From: Vibrio mytili
GTDB taxonomy: Bacteria; Pseudomonadota; Gammaproteobacteria; Enterobacterales; Vibrionaceae
Reading direction: 5' to 3'
DNA: 64,000 bases
NCBI RefSeq assembly: GCF_000830505.1
Contig: NZ_JXOK01000063.1
Span: 34,606 to 98,605, forward strand
Shown: piece after piece, positions 16,050 through 26,124 of the stretch
How the letters are laid out: every line of letters begins with the position of its first letter
How positions within the stretch are numbered: the stretch's first letter is position 1
The notes under the pieces: generated by a model
Seen by the model: only the letters and a program-made list of their open reading frames with translations
The model's database searches: none
Told to the model about the DNA's origin: nothing
Made by a program: the position numbers and the translations under genes

Positions 16050-16640
16050 ATGAAAAAAAGTATTATTGCTCTTTTAGGTCTTGCCGTCATTTTGGGTGGT
16101 TGTTCTAACAAAGTCACTTACGGTGATGCGCAAGCAACAGAAACGACCACGATCGATTTTGGTTCTACCGATCTGCAAACTATTGCCGCAGAAATGGTTG
16201 ATAGCATGATGATGTCGGGTTCTGTAGCGGCAATTACTCGTGACCAACGTCCTATCGTCTTTGTTGAACGCATTAAGAACAAAACCAGTGAACACATTGA
16301 TACTGAATCCATTACCGACACAATTTCAACTAAAATGCTCAATTCTGGTAAGTTCCGTTTTGTTGATATGGATCGAGTTGATTCTGTGCGTCAGCAGCTT
16401 AACTTCCAAAATACCGATGAACTCGTAAATCAAAGCACTGCGATTCAATTCGGTAAAATGGTAGGGGCTCAATACATGCTATACGGCAACCTGTCGAGCA
16501 TTGTGAAAAATGCAGGCAGTGATAAAGATGTCTATTATAAAATGACTATGCGATTGATGGATCTTGAAACGGGCTTGATTGAATGGGCTGATGAGACCGA
16601 AATTCGCAAAGAGCAATCTAAAAGTTTATTTGGTATGTAA
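16050..16640 (+). CDS. lpoB: LpoB, lipoprotein activator of penicillin-binding protein 1B
   Basis: Outer-membrane lipoprotein that reaches through peptidoglycan to stimulate the synthase PBP1B. The 196 residues begin with a signal peptide and lipobox (AVILGGC), followed by a short linker and the globular LpoB domain: RPIVFVERIKNKTSEHIDT, KMLNSGKFRFVDMDRVD, and GAQYMLYGNLSSIVKN near the end. The linker is shorter than in E. coli LpoB, as is usual outside the enterics. It follows ycfL by 68 bases and precedes thiK by 59, matching the E. coli order. Confidence 0.93.
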   Translation: MKKSIIALLGLAVILGGCSNKVTYGDAQATETTTIDFGSTDLQTIAAEMVDSMMMSGSVAAITRDQRPIVFVERIKNKTSEHIDTESITDTISTKMLNSGKFRFVDMDRVDSVRQQLNFQNTDELVNQSTAIQFGKMVGAQYMLYGNLSSIVKNAGSDKDVYYKMTMRLMDLETGLIEWADETEIRKEQSKSLFGM

Positions 16641-16699
16641 ACGGCTGTCTTTGTCTACAGGCTAATAAACCCGAGTCTTTAAACATGGAGTAGCCACTA

Positions 16700-17587
16700 A
16701 TGGCCTGGTTTTCTTGGCAACAAGCAAAAGAATTAGACCCTAGCCTCAATGCATTAGATGGCTTCTTTAAAGATCCTCCTGTGAAAGTTCAGACACTCAC
16801 AGGAGGATTAACCAATCGTTGTTGGCGGTTGGAACCTTCTCAAGGACGTGCGTACGTATGGCGGCCTAGCAGCATGGTATGTAAGGCTTTTTCCATCTCT
16901 CGTCATAACGAATATCAGATACTGTTCGCGATTTCACCGCTCAACCTTGGACCAAAGCCTATCTTTGTGCACGAACAAGGCCTCTTAGTTGAGTGGGTTG
17001 AAGGTGACATACTCACCAATGTTGGCGTTGAATTGTCAGAGTTACTGCCTGTCGCCGCGCTTATTCATCGGTATCCGATAAGTGATATTCCAGTCGTCCC
17101 TTTTTCTTATATTGCTCGTCTAGATCATTATTGGCTCGAACTCGAAGGCCAATATGCTGGGACGCAATTTGAAGCGCTGTATCGTCAATGGCGCACAGAT
17201 CCCAGCGTTGACATCATTGAGCCTGCACTGTGTCACTTCGACTTGGGCTGTTATAACCTAGTAAAGAGCCACCATGAAGGGCTCAAAGTCATTGACTGGG
17301 AGTACGCTGCTATTGCGGATCCGAGGTTAGACTTGGCGATAGCATTGCAAGTTGCTGGGGCCTCGTCGGTTGAGGAGTCTGTTCTACAGTATTGCCAATT
17401 GCGTGGCATTGAGCAGACCTCTAGCTGGCTAGAAGGTGTAAAAGCATGGCAACCGCGTAGTTTAGTCCTAGCGATGCTTTGGTATCTGCTTGCTTATAAA
17501 TTGTGGGAAGATGAACAATACTTATTCAGTGCGAACGAGTTTAAAGACTTATTGTGCCTAGAAGGTCACTGTTTTGAAAACTCGTGA
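16700..17587 (+). CDS. thiK: thiamine kinase / choline-kinase-like phosphotransferase
   Basis: Phosphotransferase of the aminoglycoside/choline kinase fold, 295 residues, expected to phosphorylate thiamine during salvage. The nucleotide loop region is LTGGLTNRCWRLE; the catalytic Brenner motif is CHFDLGCYNLV (HxDxxxxN) and the metal-binding Asp follows in VIDWEYAAIADPRLDLA. GGAG lies upstream of the start. Synteny with lpoB and ycfP supports thiK, since E. coli has the same order with nagZ in between; here nagZ is absent. Sequence alone cannot exclude a related choline-type kinase. Confidence 0.82.
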   Translation: MAWFSWQQAKELDPSLNALDGFFKDPPVKVQTLTGGLTNRCWRLEPSQGRAYVWRPSSMVCKAFSISRHNEYQILFAISPLNLGPKPIFVHEQGLLVEWVEGDILTNVGVELSELLPVAALIHRYPISDIPVVPFSYIARLDHYWLELEGQYAGTQFEALYRQWRTDPSVDIIEPALCHFDLGCYNLVKSHHEGLKVIDWEYAAIADPRLDLAIALQVAGASSVEESVLQYCQLRGIEQTSSWLEGVKAWQPRSLVLAMLWYLLAYKLWEDEQYLFSANEFKDLLCLEGHCFENS

Positions 17588-17792
17588 GAATTTCCTCTGA
17601 AACAGTAAGGAATTAGTGGTAATTTTAAGGAAAGTAACAATTTTACTCAAATGACTTCATAACGCGGGCGGTACGGATGTTGTTTGCGCTGAACCTGGGG
17701 AAGCGTACGTTTTGTCAACATCATCGATACTGAACATTCATTATCACAAGCATCATGAAGTTGTGCGAAGAATTTAACAGGGAGAGGTCCAC

Positions 17793-18332
17793 ATGATTAT
17801 TTACTTACACGGTTTTGACAGTACAAGTCCGGGTAACCACGAAAAAGTTCTACAGTTACAGTTCATTGACGATGATGTTCGTTTTGTCAATTACAGTACA
17901 CTGCATCCTAAGCACGACATGCAGCATCTATTAAAAGAAGTGTCCAAAGTGATAGACCAATCGGACGATCCTAATCCTCTTATTTGTGGGGTGGGGTTAG
18001 GAGGATACTGGTCAGAGCGTATCGGATTTCTCTGCGGTATCAAACAGGTCATGTTTAATCCGAATTTACATCCTGAAGAAAACATGGCGGGACGTATTGA
18101 TCGCCCTGAAGAATATGAAGATATTGCAACAAAGTGTGTCGATCAGTTTCGCGCGAAGAACAAGGGGCGCTGCTTAGTCATTTTGTCTAAAGAAGATGAA
18201 GTGCGAAACAATAATGAAACCGCAGCGGAACTAGAAAAGCATTACCAAATCATTTGGGATGACACTCAAACACACAAATTTAAGAAGATCTCCCAGCATT
18301 TACAGACGATGAAGGAATTTAAGAACACTTAA
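17793..18332 (+). CDS. ycfP: YcfP-family alpha/beta hydrolase-like protein (UPF0227)
   Basis: Cytoplasmic protein of 179 residues with an alpha/beta-hydrolase core. It begins MIIYLHGFDSTSPGNHEKVL, an oxyanion-hole HGF motif, and contains GVGLGGYWSERIGFLCGI, where the nucleophile elbow reads G-V-G-L-G-G, so the usual catalytic serine is replaced by glycine. LVILSKEDEV and THKFKKI supply the late Asp and His positions. Catalytic activity is therefore doubtful; the family is uncharacterised. AGGGAGAG lies upstream of the start. It is followed by a very strong terminator. Confidence 0.9.
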   Translation: MIIYLHGFDSTSPGNHEKVLQLQFIDDDVRFVNYSTLHPKHDMQHLLKEVSKVIDQSDDPNPLICGVGLGGYWSERIGFLCGIKQVMFNPNLHPEENMAGRIDRPEEYEDIATKCVDQFRAKNKGRCLVILSKEDEVRNNNETAAELEKHYQIIWDDTQTHKFKKISQHLQTMKEFKNT

Positions 18333-18361
18333 TCGTTCGAAGTTAAATCAAGAATACCAAC

Positions 18362-18393
18362 AGCAGCACGCCGTCAACGCGTGCTGCTTTTTT
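18362..18393 (+). terminator. rho-independent terminator of ycfP
   Basis: AGCAGCACGC at 18362-18371 pairs exactly with GCGTGCTGCT at 18379-18388 over seven bases, followed by a T run. Confidence 0.88.
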
Positions 18394-18808
18394 ATCTAAT
18401 TAATATTTGTTTATCTTTTGGTCATTTTTCTTGTTGCAATGTGGCACGAAAGTGTCGTTTTAGAGACAACAAAATTTCGCCAAACCGTATCTTGAGTAAG
18501 GATTTTGGTTGCCTTCAAAACACGGCTCTATATAATGAAGTGAGCTCAAATAATTTGATAAAAATCAAAAAAAAATGAGAGCGAGTAGCAAACTTGCCCA
18601 TTTTCTCTGGGTTGATATGACCCAGCTTAGATGTTCAGTGTTGATAATTAATTGATAAAAAACAAAACACAATACATCAGTTTTAATCCAAAACCTGTTG
18701 AAACCCTCTAACCGTTAAGAATTCATCGGTTGGATACTTCTCGCAGCAGCGCTGGCAGTGAAGTATCGAGCTGAACCCATTTATTCATTTTTGTAGAGGA
18801 AAATCATT
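18394..18808 (+). other. regulatory region upstream of ndh
   Basis: No gene is supported. Besides the FNR box, it holds a small inverted repeat CTGGGT-N7-ACCCAG at about 18607-18625 and two TTGAT direct repeats near 18641-18656. Confidence 0.55.
18555..18568 (+). promoter_or_regulatory. FNR box upstream of ndh
   Basis: TTGAT-AAAA-ATCAA is a perfect match to the FNR consensus TTGAT-N4-ATCAA. It lies about 240 bases upstream of ndh, which FNR represses in E. coli under anaerobiosis. Confidence 0.7.
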
Positions 18809-20098
18809 GTGACACGCATTATCGTTGTAGGCGGCGGTGCTGGTGGCCTAGAGTTGGCGACTAAGCTTGGCCGAACTCTTGGTCGTAAGAACCGCGCGCA
18901 AATTACGCTGGTAGACCGTAAAGCGAGCCACTTGTGGAAGCCATTGCTGCACGAAGTAGCGACAGGTTCATTGGATGAAGGCGTCGATGCACTTAGCTAC
19001 CGTGCCCACGCAAAAAATCATAGTTTCGATTTCCAAATGGGCAGCCTTGCAGACATTGATCGTGAACGTAAAGTGATCACCTTGAGCGAATTAAGAGACG
19101 AGCACGACGAACTTCTTATCCCAAGCCGCGAGATAGAGTACGACATTCTTGTCATGGCGATTGGCTCAACATCCAATGACTTCAACACTCCAGGTGTTCG
19201 TGACAACTGTATTTTCCTCGATAGTCCTGAGCAAGCCCATCGATTCCGTACGGAAATGAACAATGAGTTCCTTAAGTTGCATGCTAAGAACGGGAACGGC
19301 ACGGTTGATATCGCCATTGTCGGTGCAGGTGCAACGGGCGTAGAGCTGTCTGCAGAGCTACACAATGCAGTTAAAGAGCTGCGTGCTTATGGTTTTGGCG
19401 ATCTTGATTCTAGCAAACTCAACGTTAACCTGATCGAAGCGGGTGAGCGTATTCTTCCTGCATTGCCTCCTCGCATTTCTACTGCCGCGCATCAAGAACT
19501 GGTTAAGCTTGGTGTGAACGTACGTACGGCGACGATGGTGACGAAGGCTGAAAAAGACGGTTTAACCACCAAAGACGGCGAAAAAATCAACGCGAAAATC
19601 ATGGTTTGGGCTGCGGGCATCAAAGCGCCTGATTTCATCAAAGACATTGCGGGCCTGGAAACCAACCGTATTAACCAACTGGTCGTCAAAGACACCCTGC
19701 AAACCACGCGTGATGACGATATTTTCGTTATCGGTGATTTGGCGCAATGTACGCAAGCTGACGGATCGTTTGTTCCACCGCGTGCACAAGCCGCTCACCA
19801 AATGTCGACGCAAGCCTTTAAGAACATTGTGGCAAAGATCAACAACCGTGAACTTAAGCCTTACGTGTACAAAGACCATGGTTCATTAGTTTCACTTAGC
19901 CAGTTTTCAACCGTCGGTAGCTTAATGGGTAACTTAACCAAAGGCTCGATGATGGTCGAAGGACGTATCGCTCGCGTGGTGTATATTTCATTGTATCGTA
20001 TGCATTTGATGGCGCTGCATGGAATGTTCAAAACCGGACTCATGATGCTAGTTGGTCGCATCAACCGAGTGTTACGACCAAACCTAAAACTACACTAA
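18809..20098 (+). CDS. ndh: type II NADH dehydrogenase (NADH:quinone oxidoreductase)
   Basis: Peripheral inner-membrane flavoenzyme that passes electrons from NADH to quinone without pumping ions, 429 residues. The FAD-binding motif is IIVVGGGAGGLELATKLG at the N-terminus and the NADH-binding motif is VAIVGAGATGVELSAEL near residue 170; VFVIGDLAQ-like (IFVIGDLAQC) marks the second FAD contact. The C-terminal MALHGMF segment fits the membrane-anchoring part. The start is a GTG, with AGAGGAAA upstream. An FNR box in the leader and a strong terminator after the gene suggest a single-gene, oxygen-controlled transcript. Confidence 0.96.
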   Translation: MTRIIVVGGGAGGLELATKLGRTLGRKNRAQITLVDRKASHLWKPLLHEVATGSLDEGVDALSYRAHAKNHSFDFQMGSLADIDRERKVITLSELRDEHDELLIPSREIEYDILVMAIGSTSNDFNTPGVRDNCIFLDSPEQAHRFRTEMNNEFLKLHAKNGNGTVDIAIVGAGATGVELSAELHNAVKELRAYGFGDLDSSKLNVNLIEAGERILPALPPRISTAAHQELVKLGVNVRTATMVTKAEKDGLTTKDGEKINAKIMVWAAGIKAPDFIKDIAGLETNRINQLVVKDTLQTTRDDDIFVIGDLAQCTQADGSFVPPRAQAAHQMSTQAFKNIVAKINNRELKPYVYKDHGSLVSLSQFSTVGSLMGNLTKGSMMVEGRIARVVYISLYRMHLMALHGMFKTGLMMLVGRINRVLRPNLKLH

Positions 20099-20111
20099 GT
20101 TTTACGTAAAA

Positions 20112-20140
20112 AACCGGAGCTAAAGTGCTCCGGTTTTTTG
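20112..20140 (+). terminator. rho-independent terminator of ndh
   Basis: AACCGGAGC at 20112-20120 pairs exactly with GCTCCGGTT at 20127-20135 over six bases, followed by TTTT. Confidence 0.88.
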
Positions 20141-20245
20141 TTGGCTGTTAAGCTAGAAAAATAGCTTGTACTTGATATGCTCAGCTAACTTCCTGCAGAG
20201 TAAGGTGTTTAGTAATAAAAAGCAGCAAAAGCACTGCTTAATAGT

Positions 20246-20794
20246 TTACTCCAAATCACGGGGAAGCAGTGAGTAGACCACACCATCTTTAGGTTGCTGA
20301 TTGAAAATAAAACGATCTCTGGCGATGGCTTCTTTATGCGCGCCGACCGACTCTATCAAGGCTTGACTGACGGTATTGTCTGGGTCACAGACGATCTCTA
20401 AGCGGGTAAGGCATAAAGTGGCAAAGCAAAATTCTGCCAACGCTCTAATTGCTTCCTGCGCATAGCCTTGACGTTGATACCGATCGGCAACCCAGTAGCC
20501 AATACTGGCCATATTGAAGGTTTGATAGAGCTCGTTCACCGCAACCATGCCAAGTAATGCTCCTGTTTCACGCTCATAGATACCAAAGCCAAAGGCCTCT
20601 GCTTTGACCCAGTTGAGGCGCGTAGACAGCAGGAAATCTTGTGCTTCCTGTAGGGATACATCCTCATTACACCAGTCCAACCAAGTATGAAGAGATGGCG
20701 AGGTGGCCAGAAGTTGGTGTAGGGCCGACGCGTCTTCCGCCGAAATCAGACGCAGAGCGAGGCGAGGTGTGATGATCTCAAAGTCAGGGCTCAT
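20246..20794 (-). CDS. GNAT-family N-acetyltransferase, RimJ/RimL-like
   Basis: Acetyl-CoA-dependent acetyltransferase of 182 residues. The start ITPRLALRLISAEDASAL is typical of the RimJ/RimL group, and the acetyl-CoA loop is YWVADRYQRQGYAQEAIRAL (Q/R-x-x-G-x-A type). ARDRFIFNQQ and a hydrophobic C-terminal strand complete the fold. Ribosomal protein acetylation (RimL role) is possible but many close relatives act on other amines, so I give no symbol. AAGGA lies about ten bases before the start. It is separated from csiV by about 100 bases and may share the csiV transcript. Confidence 0.85.
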   Translation of the reverse strand: MSPDFEIITPRLALRLISAEDASALHQLLATSPSLHTWLDWCNEDVSLQEAQDFLLSTRLNWVKAEAFGFGIYERETGALLGMVAVNELYQTFNMASIGYWVADRYQRQGYAQEAIRALAEFCFATLCLTRLEIVCDPDNTVSQALIESVGAHKEAIARDRFIFNQQPKDGVVYSLLPRDLE

Positions 20795-20891
20795 AACTGG
20801 GAAGTCCTTTTCTGTTGGATATGGTCACGTTACTGGAATTAAATAAAAGCACAAGCGCAATCAGGGCTGCGCTTGTGCGAAGAGGGAGTGA

Positions 20892-21743
20892 TTATTCGAC
20901 GTTACGAACTTGGATGATCACGCCCATCATTGGGCTATCTAGGTAATGGATTTCTTCACTTCTCATACGACGTTTTTGTTCCATTCGGTAAGTTTTGAGA
21001 AACTTCTCTTCTGTTACCGTCGGCGAAATTTCTGCTAGGTTACCCACTTGGACATTACCGTCGACTTCTCCTAGCTTGTCATCTAATTGTTCATCAGGTG
21101 TTGCCTCGAAACGAACTTCACGAACACTTGGCTCGCGCAAGTCCAAAGTAGTATCTGCAAATAAATAGTGCTGCACGTACACTTGAAACTTACCATCTAA
21201 TTCATATAGTGCTTTGCTCATGTTTCCTTCAGAGCGTGTTTCTTCCAAGTTGCTGTCATTGACGTCGCGTTCGTCTACGTAAACATCGTCTGTTTCATTC
21301 GTTTCTGTGGCATTGACGTCAGCGTTAGCGATAGTCGACGAGGGGCGATTGATGTTGCTGCCGTCAGCGTTAAAGGATCCGGAAAAATCGCGACCACCCA
21401 CAATGCGAAAGATTGGTGCACTGTCTTGTCCTTGATCACTTTGTCGCCATGCCACGTGCTTAAGTACTTTAAACCCTACGTGGCTGTTTAATGCAGCTTC
21501 TTGAGCATTGAGCTGATAAGAAGAGCGTGGTAGTAGAGCAGCGCCTTTTGCACTAAGGTAGGCCTCGCTATCTAAGCTACCGACATTGGTCATATCGATT
21601 TTTGGGAGCTGGCTGGACCAAGACTCGCTTGTACTCTCTGCGTCTCCTACGCGTTTAAAAATAATCAATTCGATATCAAATTGACGTTGTGCCCAAGTAG
21701 GCATCGACACGCATAGAAGCAATAATGGGATCAGTATTCTCAT
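20892..21743 (-). CDS. csiV: CsiV, periplasmic activator of peptidoglycan synthesis
   Basis: Vibrio protein known in V. cholerae to bind peptidoglycan and to activate PBP1A through LpoA. The 283-residue protein has a signal peptide (MRILIPLLLLCVSMPTWAQ), followed by a short conserved domain FDIELIIFKRV, a central acidic and low-complexity stretch (roughly residues 130-175, rich in Asp, Asn, Thr), and a conserved YELDGKFQVYVQHYLF segment with the C-terminal MRSEEIHYLDSPMMGVIIQV. It lies seven bases after mfd, as in V. cholerae, so the two are probably one transcript. Confidence 0.88.
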   Translation of the reverse strand: MRILIPLLLLCVSMPTWAQRQFDIELIIFKRVGDAESTSESWSSQLPKIDMTNVGSLDSEAYLSAKGAALLPRSSYQLNAQEAALNSHVGFKVLKHVAWRQSDQGQDSAPIFRIVGGRDFSGSFNADGSNINRPSSTIANADVNATETNETDDVYVDERDVNDSNLEETRSEGNMSKALYELDGKFQVYVQHYLFADTTLDLREPSVREVRFEATPDEQLDDKLGEVDGNVQVGNLAEISPTVTEEKFLKTYRMEQKRRMRSEEIHYLDSPMMGVIIQVRNVE

Positions 21744-21750
21744 TCGATTA

Positions 21751-24700
21751 TTAGCTCGCTGGGATTAAATTTTGTTTAAAGTCATTCAGTAAATCTTGAA
21801 CAAACTGAATGCGCTTACGTCGGTCCGCTAAAGGGACGTTAAATTTGAACTTAGTCGGACCTTCCATCGCGAATTTCTTCGGCTGTGATTGTAAGAGCTG
21901 TACTAGATACGCTGGGTTAATCTCTGCATCAGGATAAAACTCAATAAACCCGCCTTTATCATGGGCTTCGATTTTCTTGGCTTTCAGGTTACCTGCGGCA
22001 AATTTCAGCTCAGAAACCGCGAGTAAATTTTTGGTTGCATCTGGTAAGAGGCCGAATCGGTCAATAAGTTCGACTTTGAGTTCAGATAATGCTTCACTAT
22101 TCGTCACACTGGCGATGCGCTTGTACATCGAAAGTCGAGTGTTTACGTCTGGGATATAATCATCGGGCAATAGAGCAGGAATGCGCATTTCGACTTCAGT
22201 TTGTTCTCGCAATAATTCATCGAGCGATGGCTCTTTGCCTTCTTTCAATGCTTGGACTGCTTGTTCTAGCATTTCCATATAGAGTGTAAAACCAACCGAT
22301 TGAATTTGACCACTTTGCTCATCGCCAAGCAGTTCGCCAGCCCCACGAATCTCTAGATCGTGCGTCGCCAATGTAAAACCAGCACCGAGGTCTTCGAGAG
22401 AAGCGATGGCATCCAGACGCTTGATTGCATCTTTAGTCATGGCTTTAGGGTGTGGCGTAAGCAAGTAGGCATAGGCTTGATGGTGTGAGCGCCCCACACG
22501 GCCACGTAACTGATGCAACTGAGCCAAGCCTAAGTTGTCCGCACGATCCATGATGATCGTGTTAGCGGTAGGCACATCGATGCCTGTTTCTATGATGGTT
22601 GTACACACCAATACATTGAAACGCTGATGATAGAAATCATTCATGATGCGCTCAAGTTCACGTTCGCGCATTTGGCCATGAGCGACGGTGACACGAGCTT
22701 CGGGTATCAGTTTTTGTAAATCTTCCGCCGCTTTCTCTATCGTTTCAACCTGGTTATGTAGGAAGTAGACCTGACCGCCACGCATGATTTCACGTAATAC
22801 CGCTTCACGAACTACCGACTCTTCACGCTGACGGACGAAGGTTTTGATCGCCAAACGGCGCGCGGGTGGTGTGGCGATAATCGATAGATCGCGCATACCA
22901 CTCATTGCCATATTCAGCGTACGAGGAATTGGCGTTGCGGTGAGTGTTAAGATGTCGACATCCGCACGCATTGCTTTTACTTTTTCTTTTTGACGTACGC
23001 CAAATCGGTGCTCTTCGTCGACAATCAATAAGCCGAGATCCTTAAACTTAATATCGCTTGATAGCAGCTTATGTGTTCCGACCACGATATCGACTTTGCC
23101 GTCAGCCACATCTTGCAAGATCACTTTTTGCTCTTTCGCTGATTTAAAGCGTGACAACACTTCGACGCGAATCGGTAAGTTGGCAAAGCGGTCTCGGAAA
23201 TTCTCAAAGTGTTGCTGGGCTAGGAGTGTCGTCGGAACTAATACGGCGACTTGTTTGCTGTTGTCAGTGGCGACAAAAGCTGCGCGCATCGCGACCTCGG
23301 TTTTGCCGAAACCAACATCACCACAAACCAGTCGATCCATGGCTTTCGGTTGGCACATGTCAGAGAGCACCGCATTAATAGCCATCGATTGATCGTCGGT
23401 CTCTTCAAACGGGAATGTGGCTTTAAATGTCGCGTACTGGCCGCGATCTAAGGCAAATTTATACCCCGGTTTAAGTTCTCGCTTGGCGTAAACATCCAAT
23501 AGCTCAGCCGCAACATCGCGGACTTTCTCAGCCGCTTTACGGCGAGCTTTCGCCCAAGCTTCTCCACCGAGCTTGTGCAATGGTGCACTCTCTTCAGCTC
23601 CGCCAGAATAACGACTGATAAGGTTGAGCGATGAAACGGGCACATACAGTTTTGCATCGTTTTGGTATTCAAGCGTCACATATTCGGTTTGCATGCCACC
23701 TGCTTCAAGGGTTTGCAAACCAATATAGCGGCCAATACCATGGTCAATGTGAACAACCGGTTGACCGGGTTTGAGTTCCGCCAAGTGACGAATGACGGTA
23801 TCGCTGTTGACCGCTTTTTTATCTTTACGGCGACGTTGGATGACACGGTCACCGAGCAAATCACTTTCGCAGATGAGGGCAAAATTCAGTTCTTCGTGGA
23901 TAAAACCGTGTTCTGCGGCGCCAAGGACTAGGCTAAAACGATCTTTCGAATTCAACGCTTGGTAAAGAGAGCCATGCGAAACGGGGCGAACTTTGATGCC
24001 TTGTAACAGCTCAGTTAACGCTTCACGTCGGCCTTCTGATTCTACAGAGAATACAATCTTGCCAGTAAATTGCTCGCTGAATTGGCGTAAGCGTGAAAGT
24101 GGTTCTTTGTTTTGTTGCTGAACACCAAGCTCTGCGAGGGATTGCACCGCTAGGTTTTCGCGGCCTGCGCGTTTGACGACTTTTTCTAGGCTGAGCTGCG
24201 CTTGCGGTAACTGTTTAATATGAGAAAACAGTTCGTCTTTTTTGAGCCATAACTCATGGGGCGCGAGCAGCGGACGCAGTGGTCGATTTTTTTCTGGTCG
24301 TAGCGGTATTCAACGTCTGCTAAGAACGTATCAACCGCAGCTTCAATATCACCATAGCTGAGCAACTGAGAGTTTTCTGGTAGGTAGTCGAATAATGTCT
24401 CTGTGTGTTCAAAAAACAGCGGTTGCCAATACTCGATACCTGCTGGCCATGTTCCTTTTGTTACCTGCATATAGATGGATTCTGGCTCACGGCGGGCTTC
24501 GAACTGTGCGCGCCAGCGAGTACGAAATTCTTCAATGGCTTCCTGTGTGGTGGGAAACTCATGGGCCGGTAGCAACTGAATTTGCTTTATGTCTTCAATC
24601 GAGCGCTGGTTCTCTGGATCGAAGGTGCGAATGGTATCTATTTCATCATCAAAGAAATCAATGCGGTATGGATCCTCACTGCCCATAGGAAACAGATCGA

Positions 24701-25211
24701 GGATCGAGCCACGGCTGGCGTATTCACCGGGCCCAAATACTTGATCAACGTGGCGGTAGCCTGATTTTTCCAACTGCACGCGAAGTTTTTCTAATGAAAA
24801 CAAATCACCGGCTTTGACCATCAATGTGTGCTGAAGCAAAAAGTCTCGCGGAGACTGACGCTGCAGAATTGTGCTGACTGGAACAATCGTTATCCCGCCA
24901 GTTTGGTTCGGAAGTTGATACAAGCGAGCAATACGATCAGATATGATCTCTTGATGCGGTGAGAAATTGTCGTAAGGCAAGGTTTCCCAGTCAGGAAACA
25001 GGCTGACAGGTTGATGCGTAAATTGTTCGATTTCCGCTTGTAGCTTTAAGGCTAATTGAGGGTCTGGGACGACGAGCAGAGTGTGGCTTGGGTGTTGTTT
25101 TGCCAGTTCTGCTATCGCCATCGGCAGTGCCGCACCAGGTAAATTACCAAGTTGTTTTTTATCACCCGGTTTAGACGGATTGGTGACGGAAAGAATGGTT
25201 GCTGTTGTCAT
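21751..25211 (-). CDS. mfd: transcription-repair coupling factor, frame broken
   Basis: ATP-dependent translocase that removes stalled RNA polymerase and recruits UvrA at DNA lesions. With one base restored it has 1153 residues, the family's length. Order of parts: UvrB-like N-terminal domain, the RNA polymerase interaction domain (PVVHIDHGIGRYIGL), helicase motifs (GDVGFGKTEVAMRAAFVA, DEEHRFGVRQKE, TATPIPRTL, TTIIETGIDVPTANT, QLRGRVGRS) and the C-terminal TRCF domain. The break is near 24281: the text reads ATCGACCACTGCG where ATCGACCCACTGCG keeps the frame (I-D-P-L-R-P-L). This is loss of one C in a run of three. csiV follows directly. Confidence 0.95.
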
Positions 25212-25216
25212 AATCG

Positions 25217-25786
25217 TTATTTTTTATCTCGCTCCATTGAGCGCTGACGCAATAGTTTTTGCTGTTGATGCAAGGCCGCTTTAATCAATAGATCCTGATC
25301 GTCATCCCGGAGCATTTTATATCGAAGTGTGATGACGAATCCTTGTTCAGAAGGTTCGCATGCTTCGACTTCTGCGTAGCAATAGATGGCGGCTGCAGGG
25401 TGATCTAAGAACAGTTTTACTCGAACTAGTTGTTGCTCGTCGAGTGGGTTTGCTGCTTGATAGCTCAGTTTGCTGGCACCAAACTGCGTGGTTTGAAATC
25501 TGAGCATGGTGTCATCTTGCTGCGAAAGCATAAAACTAAGTAATAAGTTGAGCTTCGCGTTTTGTGTATCGAGTAAGCTAATGACGTGCTTTAAATCTTT
25601 GTTTTTTAATTCAAGTCGAGCATTGTCTGCTAACAAGTCCAGGTGGCTGAACTCACTTGCTACAATAAATGGGGCCGGAATTTCAGAAATAAAGGTCGCT
25701 TCGTCTGGCAATGTAACGTCAGTACCCAACGCTTCCACGTTGATGGTGAGATTGTGGTGAACAGTAAAGTATTCTTGCTCTGTCAT
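25217..25786 (-). CDS. PilZ-domain-like protein, PlzB homologue
   Basis: Cytoplasmic protein of 189 residues that corresponds by position and sequence style to V. cholerae PlzB (VC1885). It has an N-terminal segment with acidic and hydrophobic strands, a central helical part (KHVISLLDTQNAKLNLLLSF) and a C-terminal PilZ-like beta domain (LVRVKLFLDHP, YCYAEVEACEPSEQG). The canonical cyclic-di-GMP motifs RxxxR and (D/N)xSxxG are not visible, as also noted for PlzB. The start at 25786 has AAAGGA upstream, and it fits better than the longer frame from 25825. It is divergent from lolC and just upstream of mfd, with a five-base gap to mfd. Confidence 0.75.
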   Translation of the reverse strand: MTEQEYFTVHHNLTINVEALGTDVTLPDEATFISEIPAPFIVASEFSHLDLLADNARLELKNKDLKHVISLLDTQNAKLNLLLSFMLSQQDDTMLRFQTTQFGASKLSYQAANPLDEQQLVRVKLFLDHPAAAIYCYAEVEACEPSEQGFVITLRYKMLRDDDQDLLIKAALHQQQKLLRQRSMERDKK

Positions 25787-26124
25787 GTAGAGGGTCCTTT
25801 TGCCAGCGAGCACTTTCTGAATCAATCACAATACAGAAAGAGGGTCTCTGATTATCGCTAACTGAATGAAGTTATCAAGTTAACCCTAACTTTCGATTGT
25901 ATTTTTTTGGCGCAGGTGAGGCTGATATTCAAGTGGATTCACACTTAAAATGCGTTTAAACACCGAGTACAGATAAACTTACCATGACTATGTAGCAACA
26001 TAATGGGCATATAATTGCATCTCGTTGACAAATTTAGTGATTATCCTGTCTTCTTCACTTTAAGAGTAGGGTAAGATAGTGCCCAAGTTTTTGCACGAAT
26101 AGATAACCAGTTGGTTTTTCCTAT
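25787..26124. other. divergent intergenic region between plzB-like gene and lolC
   Basis: No gene is supported. A TATAAT at 26010-26015 reads toward lolC but lacks a good -35, and TTGACA occurs further on near 26025 without a matching -10. Confidence 0.5.

Noticed and set aside
23096..23451. Several antisense frames in mfd
   Set aside because: They overlap conserved helicase motifs of mfd on the other strand and lack protein-like features.
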